Assembly (NCBI GenBank): GCA_964449285.1
Contig: CAYUZX010000015.1
Location: forward strand, 1-60,796
Direction of reading: 5' to 3'
Origin: QYOJ01 sp964449285
Lineage (GTDB): Bacteria > Bacteroidota > Bacteroidia > Bacteroidales > FEN-979
DNA: 60,796 nt
The notes below the pieces were generated by a model that worked only from the letters and a program-made list of their open reading frames with translations, ran no database searches and was not told where the DNA came from. Positions 34,972 through 42,553 of this stretch are shown piece by piece. The position numbers and the translations under genes were made by a program. Numbering within the stretch: the stretch's first letter is position 1; each line of letters opens with the position of its first letter.

Positions 34972-35568
34972 ATGGCTTCCGCCCTCTTCAAGAATCTGCT
35001 AAACAAGATGAAGAGCTGGAATTTCCAGCTGATCATTCAGGTATGGATCTTTTTCCTTGTTGTGCTCTTTTTTCAGCTTGTATGGGAATCTTTTGAAACT
35101 GAGATTGACAACTTCCCTCCATTCGTCTTCATCAGTGATGCCATTGGAAACTTTCTGTTAACTATCACTCCGGCTATTGTCAATCCCCTGATTGAAGTTG
35201 ATATCATCCGGGATGGGATTAGCCTCATCCTGCCAAACGGGCTCTATATCAGCTACTTTTTTTACTTATCAGGGGTTAAGCAAATGTGCCTTGTGATCTC
35301 CTTGTTTGTTATCGTTCCGGGATCCTGGGGGAAAAAGGCTTGGTTTATACCACTTACATTGTTCATTATCCAGATAACTGTCCTGGCAAGATTTTTACTT
35401 GTAAATGTCCATTGTTTGGTTCAGCCTGAGCAGTTGCATCTACTGAAAGATTTTCTATTCGGGCCTCTCTTCTACGCCGAAATTATGATCATGTGGATGG
35501 CCTGGGTGCTACTTATTGCGAAAACCGCTAGCCTGAGAAATCCTACTTCTGAAACCCGGAAAAATTAA
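34972..35568 (+). CDS. Exosortase/archaeosortase-like membrane protein without a recognisable active site
   Basis: A 198-residue hydrophobic protein with four or five predicted membrane helices. The middle segment YLSGVKQM followed by a loop, then VLARFLLVNVH and QLHLLKDFLFG, follows the spacing of the exosortase active-site helices (ACSGLR, N-x2-LR, HD-x2-G). The catalytic Cys position appears to be Leu and the His position Lys; only an Arg is kept. It may be a degenerate member with a structural role, or an unrelated protein of similar topology. ATG 34972 is only 4 bp past a TAATTTTG box (34960-34967), so a start at ATG 35008 is possible. Its stop overlaps the convergent HlyD stop by 4 nt. 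Confidence 0.5.
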   Translation: MASALFKNLLNKMKSWNFQLIIQVWIFFLVVLFFQLVWESFETEIDNFPPFVFISDAIGNFLLTITPAIVNPLIEVDIIRDGISLILPNGLYISYFFYLSGVKQMCLVISLFVIVPGSWGKKAWFIPLTLFIIQITVLARFLLVNVHCLVQPEQLHLLKDFLFGPLFYAEIMIMWMAWVLLIAKTASLRNPTSETRKN

Positions 35569-36680
35569 TTGCCGGCGCTCTTCAGTTGTGGAACTTTTAT
35601 CTTGTCATCTTTGGCCAAGCCTGAAATCACTTCGATTTTAATCCCATCCGACAACCCGGTTTTAATCATCCTTTTTTCATACTGCTGCGGACCCACTTCT
35701 ATCTCTACAAAAGTAGAGTCATCTTCAAACTGCAACAAACTCTCGTTGATGGCCATCACCTGGTTGGCCCGCTGTAATACGATGTCGGCGTTGGCACTGT
35801 ATCCGGCCCGGATGAACTGGTCGGTTTTTAAGTCAACATCGGCTTTGATCTCAAACTGAACGGCTCCATTTTCCAGCACACCTTTGGGGGCAATGTATTT
35901 TAACGTAGCATCAAATGTGTCATTCTCAATCGCTCCCACCATAAGCAGGAGAGGCATGCCTGGATTGATCTTTCCCACTTCGGTCTCATCTACTTTTCCC
36001 TGGAAGATCATATCGCCTATATCAGCAATGGAAGCGATGGTTGTTCCTGGATTGAAATTATTGGCTTCAATCACTGAGCTGCCAACTTTTACGGGAACAT
36101 CAAGTACCATCCCATTGATGGTTGAAGTGATCAGGGTATTGGTAGCAGCCCCCGTTTTTTTCGTTGCTCCCTCCCTCACAAGATCAAGGTTGGATTCAGC
36201 TGCAGAAAGCTCCTGTTTAGCGTTCCGGAAAGTTATCTCTGCCATCTGAAATTCCGAAGCCGAAATCACCCCACCATTCTTCAACTTCTCCTGGCGGTCA
36301 AAATTCAGTTTGGCATCATCAAATGCAATCTGTGCCCGATCCAGTCTGGCTTCAGCATTATTCAGATTAACCAGGTCAGGGATAATCCTTACTTTGGCAA
36401 TGGCATCTCCCTTTTTAACTTTATTGCCTGGCTCCACAAATACCTGCTCGACAATTCCGGAAACTTTGGGTTTGATCTCGATCTCCTCACGAGGAATCAC
36501 AGAGCCGGTAGCAACTGTTTTCTTGATGATATCGGTCATAAAAGGTTGCTCGGTGATATATACAACCGGTTTCTCTTTTGATTTGTTATAGAGATAATAT
36601 ATGGTGATGCCGAAAGCTGCTAAAATGATGACAAGTACAGCAATCCGGATGATTTTTTTCATTAAGCTCGTCTTTTTCAT
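35565..36680 (-). CDS. HlyD/RND-type periplasmic adaptor of a MacAB-like ABC exporter
   Basis: A 371-residue membrane-fusion protein: N-terminal anchor helix (about residues 9-30), biotinyl-lipoyl halves (VEPGNKVKKGDAIAKV and the STINGMVLDVPVKVGSSV segment), a coiled-coil hairpin between them (residues about 105-175) and beta-barrel domains after. It would bridge the inner-membrane ABC permeases to an outer-membrane channel. It is last in the minus-strand unit ATPase, permease 1, permease 2, adaptor. No TolC gene is in this unit, so a shared TolC must serve, possibly the one at 47797. A second in-frame ATG at 36662 is an alternative start. Confidence 0.9.
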   Translation of the reverse strand: MKKTSLMKKIIRIAVLVIILAAFGITIYYLYNKSKEKPVVYITEQPFMTDIIKKTVATGSVIPREEIEIKPKVSGIVEQVFVEPGNKVKKGDAIAKVRIIPDLVNLNNAEARLDRAQIAFDDAKLNFDRQEKLKNGGVISASEFQMAEITFRNAKQELSAAESNLDLVREGATKKTGAATNTLITSTINGMVLDVPVKVGSSVIEANNFNPGTTIASIADIGDMIFQGKVDETEVGKINPGMPLLLMVGAIENDTFDATLKYIAPKGVLENGAVQFEIKADVDLKTDQFIRAGYSANADIVLQRANQVMAINESLLQFEDDSTFVEIEVGPQQYEKRMIKTGLSDGIKIEVISGLAKDDKIKVPQLKSAGN

Positions 36681-36719
36681 GACCCTTTGATTAATTCTAA
36701 TTTCTGAATCTTAGTATTT

Positions 36720-36751
36720 ATTTCACTGTCTCATTATTTCACCATTTCGCC
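36720..36751 (-). repeat. Octamer micro-repeat after the ABC permease stop codon
   Basis: Four phased 8-bp units (plus strand ATTTCACT, GTCTCATT, ATTTCACC, ATTTCGCC) precede, on the plus strand, the stop codon at 36757-36759. Same family as the arrays at 8520, 12113 and 22421. Confidence 0.7.
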
Positions 36752-36756
36752 ATTTA

Positions 36757-38022
36757 TCATTGCTCATACCTCAATGCATCAATCGGCTTGACAGCCACTG
36801 CTCTTCGTGCCGGGATAAACCCTGCCAGGGCCCCTGAAACCACCAGGATACTCAACGCAATCATTGCAACCCTGAAATCGACACCGGGGTGATAAAACAT
36901 CTCCGTGTCAGCTCCCGAACTCTCCATGGCAAAATTTACCAGCTCCAGGAGGCCGACGCCGACCACCAAACCGAAATAACCCGCGAAGGTCGTCAGTACA
37001 ATCGCTTCTGTAATGATCTGACTGATTATCTTCATGGGCGTGGCTCCGAGCGCCCGTTGGATTCCGATCTCTTTCGTGCGTTCTTTTACAACAACAAGCA
37101 TGATGTTGCTCACACCGATAATCCCGGCAATGAGCGTTCCAATCCCAACAATCCAGACCAACACCCGGATGCCTGTAAACAACCCCTGGAATTTCCTGAA
37201 TTCCTGTTCGAGGTTAAAATGGCCAATAGCCCTGTCGTCGCTTGGGGCAACTCCATGACGCTGTTTAAGTATCTCAATCGCCTTCTCTTCGACAACACTG
37301 ACCGGAATTCCATCCTTTGAAGTAATCCCAAAAAAACCAACTCTGTTGCCGTAATTATATGTTTTTTGGAGCGTTGTAAACGGCATGTAAATGTTCTGAT
37401 TTTCACGCTCGGCCTGTTCGCCGTTTCGTTTTGACTTGAATACTCCGACCACCTTAAAATATACTCCCTGGATCTGAATATATTCACCCAGAGCCTCCTC
37501 GTCTTTCTTAAAAAGAAGCTCCTTGACCCGGGTTCCGATTACGACTACCTTTCGCTTGTCCTGGATGTCAAGGTCATTGATCAACCGCCCCTCGGCAATA
37601 TAGAGAGGATCTATCAGGAAATATTCAGGGTATTCTCCCATGATTGAAAAAGATCCTGCTTTAAGTCCTCTCATCACGTTGTTGGTAGAAAAAAAATCGC
37701 CTCCGCGGATGCGTGGTGCCAGGTACTTGATCTCTGGAATGGAATTTCGCAATGCGGCAGCATCATCATTGTCATAGCTAAACCTTCTTCCTCTTGGAAA
37801 TCCTTTATAGGGAACTGTTGTCTGCTGTGTCCAGATGAAAACACTATTGGTGGCCATGTCGGCAAAATTTCTGGAAATAGAATTCTCCAATCCATTCCCC
37901 GAGCCCAGCATGATGACCAGCATAAAGATTCCCCAAAAGACGCCAAAAGCAGTCAGGAATGTCCGAAGCTTATTGGACTTCAAAACGTGATAAATCTCCT
38001 GCCAACGATCCAGGTCAAACAT
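36757..38022 (-). CDS. MacB-type ABC transporter permease (second of a tandem pair)
   Basis: A 421-residue FtsX/MacB-fold permease: one N-terminal helix (residues about 20-42, LRTFLTAFGVFWGIFMLVIM), a large periplasmic MacB_PCD domain (residues about 45-270), then three C-terminal helices beginning near GIRVLVWIVGIGTLIAGIIG. The motif KERTKEIGIQRALGATP is typical of FtsX-family permeases coupling to the ATPase. It is 11 bp downstream of its tandem paralogue (38034-39272), and the two probably form a heterodimer powered by the ATPase at 39352. Substrates of such MacB-like systems include peptides, lipoproteins and antimicrobials; nothing here picks one. Confidence 0.9.
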   Translation of the reverse strand: MFDLDRWQEIYHVLKSNKLRTFLTAFGVFWGIFMLVIMLGSGNGLENSISRNFADMATNSVFIWTQQTTVPYKGFPRGRRFSYDNDDAAALRNSIPEIKYLAPRIRGGDFFSTNNVMRGLKAGSFSIMGEYPEYFLIDPLYIAEGRLINDLDIQDKRKVVVIGTRVKELLFKKDEEALGEYIQIQGVYFKVVGVFKSKRNGEQAERENQNIYMPFTTLQKTYNYGNRVGFFGITSKDGIPVSVVEEKAIEILKQRHGVAPSDDRAIGHFNLEQEFRKFQGLFTGIRVLVWIVGIGTLIAGIIGVSNIMLVVVKERTKEIGIQRALGATPMKIISQIITEAIVLTTFAGYFGLVVGVGLLELVNFAMESSGADTEMFYHPGVDFRVAMIALSILVVSGALAGFIPARRAVAVKPIDALRYEQ

Positions 38023-38033
38023 AACTTCTAACT

Positions 38034-39272
38034 TTATTCATCTCTCAATGCTTCGATCGGTTTGATCCTCGCGGCTTTTCTTGCCGGAAACAATCCTGCC
38101 AGCGTTCCGGCAACAATCAGCAGTATGGTAGCTCCCACGGCAATCGAGAAATTGGCTTCAGGGCTTCTGAAAAAATCGATCTGAGGAAGGTTCCGGGATA
38201 TGACTTCCAGAACTCCGATGCCGAGGACAAGTCCGATATATCCGGCAAATCCGGTAATTACGATAGCTTCGCGGAGAATCAGGCTGATGATCGAAAATGG
38301 TGTTGCCCCGAGTGCTTTTCTGACTCCAATCTCCTTTGTCCGCTCTTTGACCGAAATCATCATGATGTTACTTACACCAACGATTCCTGCAATGATGGTA
38401 CCTATTCCAACAATCCATATAAATAGACGGATTCCCATAAAGAGCCCCTGGAATCTGCGGAAATCTTCACTTTTGTTCCAAATAGAGACAGCTCGTTCAT
38501 CTTCGGTATCAAACGTGTGTTTCTTGGCAAGCAAGTTTCGCGTTTGATCAACCATCAGGTCTACCTCTTCCACAGTGGCATTCCCGGTAGTCAATGAGAT
38601 CTGGCTGATGACATTCTGTCCGCTGAAAACACGCTGTGCGGTAGATATAGGGATATAGATCCTGCGCTGTTCGTTATCGTCGCGTCCAAAATCTCTGAAA
38701 ATTCCGATAACCTTAAAAAGCACACCATTGATATTGATATATTTTTCCATTGCCACCGTATCGTTGCCCTTGAAAAGGTCCTGTTTCACCTTTTCCCCAA
38801 TGACAGCAACTTTCCTGTATTCATTGATATCCAGGTTATTCAGAAAACGACCCTGGATCATCTCTACCTCTTTGATATAGCCGTAGTCGGGATGGCATGG
38901 TGAGAGGTAAAAGGAGCCATATTCATCTTTGTATGAAGTGATGGTATTCCCCAAAAACATGCGTGACGAGATATATTCGTGGTCCCGTACTGATGCTTTA
39001 AGCAGGTTGTAATCTTCATTGGTGAAGCGGATCATGCGTCCGGCCTGCAACCCTTTGTATTCTTTACTGGTCATCCCGCTGCTGATCCATATCCCATTAT
39101 TTGCTCCGCCCCGGAACTGATCAGTTACACCGTTTTCCAGTCCTTTTCCTGATCCCAGTAAAATGATAAGCATGAAAATACCCCATGCCACGGCAAACCC
39201 GGTGAGGAACGTACGCAGTTTGTTTTTCTGGATCGTACTGTAAATCTCCTGCCATTTATCAAGTTCAAACAT
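38034..39272 (-). CDS. MacB-type ABC transporter permease (first of a tandem pair)
   Basis: A 412-residue paralogue of the next gene with the same plan: N-terminal helix (LRTFLTGFAVAWGIFMLIIL), periplasmic MacB_PCD domain and three C-terminal helices. The coupling motif is KERTKEIGVRKALGATP. The two proteins share the FDxDxWQEIY start and many blocks, which points to tandem duplication followed by divergence of the periplasmic domain. It lies 79 bp after the ATPase gene; that spacer contains heptamer repeats. The pair with the ATPase and the HlyD protein forms one export system. Confidence 0.9.
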   Translation of the reverse strand: MFELDKWQEIYSTIQKNKLRTFLTGFAVAWGIFMLIILLGSGKGLENGVTDQFRGGANNGIWISSGMTSKEYKGLQAGRMIRFTNEDYNLLKASVRDHEYISSRMFLGNTITSYKDEYGSFYLSPCHPDYGYIKEVEMIQGRFLNNLDINEYRKVAVIGEKVKQDLFKGNDTVAMEKYININGVLFKVIGIFRDFGRDDNEQRRIYIPISTAQRVFSGQNVISQISLTTGNATVEEVDLMVDQTRNLLAKKHTFDTEDERAVSIWNKSEDFRRFQGLFMGIRLFIWIVGIGTIIAGIVGVSNIMMISVKERTKEIGVRKALGATPFSIISLILREAIVITGFAGYIGLVLGIGVLEVISRNLPQIDFFRSPEANFSIAVGATILLIVAGTLAGLFPARKAARIKPIEALRDE

Positions 39273-39281
39273 GGCGTTTCA

Positions 39282-39313
39282 GGTTGTCGGTTGTCGGTTG
39301 TAAGTTGTCGGTT
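39282..39313. repeat. Heptamer micro-repeat between ABC ATPase and permease genes
   Basis: Plus-strand units GGTTGTC, GGTTGTC, GGTTGTA, AGTTGTC, then GGTTT, in the ATPase/permease spacer. Confidence 0.7.
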
Positions 39314-39351
39314 TAAGGATTATAGTTGTGCCAGATGCTAACCGAGAGTTG

Positions 39352-40125
39352 TCAGGCAACTTTTTCATACTTTTGGGTTTCAGGCTTTTTTTCAACTTCG
39401 CACTTCGCACTTCCAACTTGACTTCTGCCTTCTGACCTCTGACCTCCCACTTCATTTTCTACGATTTCCTGAATGGTCCCGTCTATGATGCGGATGGTCT
39501 TCTGGGTACGACGGGCAATATCGAGTTCATGGGTTACAATGATCATCGTAATCCCAGTTTGGTTGATCTCTGTGAGCAGATCCATCATCTCCTGTGAAGT
39601 GACTGAATCGAGGGCGCCTGTTGGCTCATCAGCAAGAATCACTTTAGGTTGTGTGATCAGAGCCCGTGCAATTGCAACGCGCTGTTTCTGGCCTCCCGAA
39701 AGTTCATTGGGCAAATGGTGCGCCCAATCCTTCAGCCCCAATTTGTCAAGGTATTCCAATGCAATCTTATTCCGTTTCCGGCGGGGAACCTTTTGGTAGT
39801 ACAATGGTAGTGCCACGTTTTCCATGGCATTCTTAAAGGAGACGAGGTTGAATGACTGAAACACAAATCCAAGCATCCGGTTACGTAACAGGGCTGCTTT
39901 GCGCTCATTCAGATGCTGGATTTTCTTCCCGTCAAGGAGGTACTCACCTTCATCGTAATTATCAAGAATCCCGAAAATATTCAACAGGGTAGATTTCCCT
40001 GATCCCGATGGTCCCATGATGGAGATCATCTCCCCCTCTTCAATATCCAGGTTGATTCCCTTCAAGACATGCAGATTAGTTTGGCCATTGGAATAAGACT
40101 TATGTATGTTGCGAATGTTAATCAT
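39352..40125 (-). CDS. MacB-like ABC transporter ATP-binding protein with a repeat-derived tail
   Basis: A 257-residue LolD/MacB-type ATPase. Motifs are Walker A GPSGSGKST, the Q-loop in GFVFQSFNLV, signature NELSGGQKQRVAIARAL, Walker B VILADEPTGALD and switch His in IIVTHELD. It energises the two downstream permeases. The core ends near TIQEIV at about residue 224. The final 33 residues (Gly/Gln/Arg/Ser-rich, then KCEVEKKPETQKYEKVA) are extra to the family and are encoded by heptamer repeats. It heads the export operon; the spacer to fusA holds no clear promoter box on its strand. Confidence 0.93.
   Translation of the reverse strand: MINIRNIHKSYSNGQTNLHVLKGINLDIEEGEMISIMGPSGSGKSTLLNIFGILDNYDEGEYLLDGKKIQHLNERKAALLRNRMLGFVFQSFNLVSFKNAMENVALPLYYQKVPRRKRNKIALEYLDKLGLKDWAHHLPNELSGGQKQRVAIARALITQPKVILADEPTGALDSVTSQEMMDLLTEINQTGITMIIVTHELDIARRTQKTIRIIDGTIQEIVENEVGGQRSEGRSQVGSAKCEVEKKPETQKYEKVA
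39391..39452 (-). repeat. Heptamer array translated as the ABC ATPase C-terminal tail
   Basis: Coding-strand units GAGGTCA, GAAGGCA, GAAGTCA, then GTTGGAA, GTGCGAA, GTGCGAA and GTTGAA. The unit type resembles the GTTAGAA array at 12051. Confidence 0.7.
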
Positions 40126-40291
40126 GTTGATACATTTTTATCAGGTAGTAAGACTCATTTCTTTCAGAAACGTTACATGATTTAGAACGTAAAGTTCCTT
40201 TTTTAGGTGTGGGTTCTGAAAAGAATTAGATATACATTCATTTCCTGCCGATAAAACCCCTTGAAAACAAGATTTATATCGTTAAAATCCG

Positions 40292-40299
40292 TACCTTTG
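40292..40299 (+). promoter_or_regulatory. Bacteroidota -7 box for fusA
   Basis: TACCTTTG matches TAnnTTTG, 18 bp before ATG 40318. It lies within a longer frame that begins at TTG 40261, so it fixes the downstream start. Confidence 0.5.
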
Positions 40300-40317
40300 C
40301 GCCCCCAAAAATTGTAT

Positions 40318-42378
40318 ATGACATTAAATAAACTTCGAAATATCGGAATTGCTGCGCATATTGATGCCGGCAAGACCACCGTTACAGAACGGATCCTCTT
40401 TTATACCGGAACCACCCGAAAAATGGGTGAAGTACATGATGGCCAGGCAACGATGGACTTCATGAAGCAGGAGCAGGAGCGCGGTATCACCATTGCTTCG
40501 GCAGCCATCTCTTGTACCTGGAAGGATTACCAGATCAACCTGATCGATACACCCGGACACGTCGACTTTACGGTTGAGGTGGAACGTTCCCTGCGTGTCA
40601 TTGACGGCATGATCGCTGTCTTTTGCGCGGTTGGAGGGGTGGAACCGCAAAGTGAAACGGTATGGAACCAGGCCGACCGGTACAGGGTGCCCCGCATTGC
40701 ATTCATCAACAAGATGGACCGCACCGGCGCCGACTACTGCCAGGTGGTGGATCAGATGAATAAATACCTGGACGCCAACGCATTTCCTTTCCATATCCCT
40801 ATCGGTGAAGAGGATTCATATACAGGAATCTGCGATATCATCGAACGAAAAGCGTATATCTTTTCCGAGACCGACAGGTTTGAGGCTGAGATCCCTGAAG
40901 AGCTCAAAGCAAAATGCGAAGAGGCGCGAGCCAAACTGGTGGAGAAGGTCGCCGAATTCAACGATGAGATCATGGAGCTCTATTTCGATGACAAAGATGT
41001 TCCGGCAGAACTTCTGAAAGCCGCTTCACGGGATGCCACCCTGAAGCTGCTTATCACACCCGTTTTCTCTGGCGCTGCCTATAAGAACAAAGGGATTCAG
41101 TTGCTTCTTGATGCCGTGATTGACTATCTGCCTTCACCTGTGGATGTAGGAGCCGTTGTAGGTATCGATCCCGACGATAGTGAAAAAACACACACATGTC
41201 ACCCCTCTCCGACTGAACCGTTTTCGGCGCTGGCGTTTAAGCTGATTCATGATCCATTTGTCGGACAGCAAACATTTACCCGGATCTTTTCGGGAACACT
41301 TAAAAGCGGGATGCAGGTTTTCAACTCTACAAAAGGCAAGTACGAGCGGATTGGCCGGATCCTGAAGATCCGTGCCAAAGAGAGGGAAGAGGTCTCAGAG
41401 GCTGGCCCGGGCGATATCGTAGCACTGATCGGGATGAAATTCACCAAAACAGGAGATACCCTTTGCGGGGAAGATCACAAGATGCTGCTGGAATCGATAC
41501 ACATCCCGCCTGCAGTGATTGAATTAAAGATCGCTCCCGCGAAACGGCCTGATCAGGCCAGGTTAGGTGAAGCACTTGCGAAGCTTGCCAACGAAGATCC
41601 CTCTTTTCATATCCGCTATGACGATGAAACGGAGGAATCGGTCATCTCAGGTATGGGTGAACTCCACCTGGAGATCATCATCGACAGGTTAAAACATGAA
41701 TTCAACGTGGATGCTGTGGTTGGAGAACCTGCAGTCGCATTCCGTGAAACCATCACACTGGAAGTGGAATCCAATTACAAACATGCCAAACAAACCGGTG
41801 GCAAGGGGCAGTTCGCTCAAACCATACTGAGACTGGAACCAAATGAGGGGAAAGGTTATGAGTTTTCTGATAAAATCAAAGGCGGTGCCATCCCAATAGA
41901 ATATATCCCCAGTGTGAACAAAGGGATCCAAAAGACATTGGACCGTGGAATTCTCGCTGGATACCCGATTGTGGATGTGAAGGTCGTTCTACTTGATGGG
42001 AATTTTCACCCGGTAGATTCCTCCGATATGGCTTTCCAGACCTGCGCTTCGATCTGCTTCAAACAAGGCTTCATGAAAGCCAATCCGATCCTGTTGGAAC
42101 CTGTTATGAAGGTGGAAGTCAACACCCCGGATGAGTATATCGGCGATATTGTAAACAACCTGAACCGTCGTCGCGGGAAAATTGAAGCGATGCGCCGTTA
42201 CAGGAAAGGAGCTCAGAAGGTCCTTTGCTTTGTCCCCCTGATGGAGATGTTCGGCTATGCCACCCAACTCCGGAATCTCTCCAGCGGCCGCGCCAACTAC
42301 TCGATGGAATTCTTTGAATACCAGGCACTGCCGAAAGGAATACAGGAAGAGGTGCTGAAGAAGGCACGTGAAAAGTAG
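40318..42378 (+). CDS. fusA: Elongation factor G (canonical)
   Basis: A 686-residue EF-G that catalyses ribosomal translocation with GTP hydrolysis. All G motifs are intact: P-loop AHIDAGKTT, RGITIASAA in switch I, DTPGHVDF in switch II, INKMD and the G5 region. Domain II, domain III (KLANEDPSFHIRYDDETEE), domain IV (KQTGGKGQFAQ) and domain V (RRRGKIEAM) follow. It stands alone, not in the usual str operon with rpsL, rpsG and tuf, which suggests it is one of several EF-G genes. The start at ATG 40318 is supported by the promoter box at 40292-40299. Its stop is followed within 2 bp by heptamer repeats and then the assembly gap. Confidence 0.96.
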   Translation: MTLNKLRNIGIAAHIDAGKTTVTERILFYTGTTRKMGEVHDGQATMDFMKQEQERGITIASAAISCTWKDYQINLIDTPGHVDFTVEVERSLRVIDGMIAVFCAVGGVEPQSETVWNQADRYRVPRIAFINKMDRTGADYCQVVDQMNKYLDANAFPFHIPIGEEDSYTGICDIIERKAYIFSETDRFEAEIPEELKAKCEEARAKLVEKVAEFNDEIMELYFDDKDVPAELLKAASRDATLKLLITPVFSGAAYKNKGIQLLLDAVIDYLPSPVDVGAVVGIDPDDSEKTHTCHPSPTEPFSALAFKLIHDPFVGQQTFTRIFSGTLKSGMQVFNSTKGKYERIGRILKIRAKEREEVSEAGPGDIVALIGMKFTKTGDTLCGEDHKMLLESIHIPPAVIELKIAPAKRPDQARLGEALAKLANEDPSFHIRYDDETEESVISGMGELHLEIIIDRLKHEFNVDAVVGEPAVAFRETITLEVESNYKHAKQTGGKGQFAQTILRLEPNEGKGYEFSDKIKGGAIPIEYIPSVNKGIQKTLDRGILAGYPIVDVKVVLLDGNFHPVDSSDMAFQTCASICFKQGFMKANPILLEPVMKVEVNTPDEYIGDIVNNLNRRRGKIEAMRRYRKGAQKVLCFVPLMEMFGYATQLRNLSSGRANYSMEFFEYQALPKGIQEEVLKKAREK

Positions 42379-42548
42379 GACGCGGGACGTAAGACGTAGG
42401 ACGTANNNNNNNNNNNNNNNNNNNNNNNNNNNNNNNNNNNNNNNNNNNNNNNNNNNNNNNNNNNNNNNNNNNNNNNNNNNNNNNNNNNNNNNNNNNNNNN
42501 NNNNNGACGTAAGACGTAGGACGTAAGGTGTAGTAGGTGAGGCGTGGA
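42376..42548. repeat. Heptamer array interrupted by a 100-N assembly gap
   Basis: Units GGACGCG, GGACGTA, AGACGTA, GGACGTA run up to position 42405. N fills 42406-42505 exactly (100 bases). GACGTA, AGACGTA, GGACGTA, AGGTGTA resume at 42506. The same repeat on both sides shows the gap was placed because the array could not be assembled; its true length is unknown. It lies between convergent fusA and the DEAD-box gene. Confidence 0.8.
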
Positions 42549-42553
42549 AAAGG

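Noticed and set aside
8916..42548. CRISPR array as an explanation of the repeats
   Set aside because: Units are 7-8 bp with no unique spacers and no cas genes.
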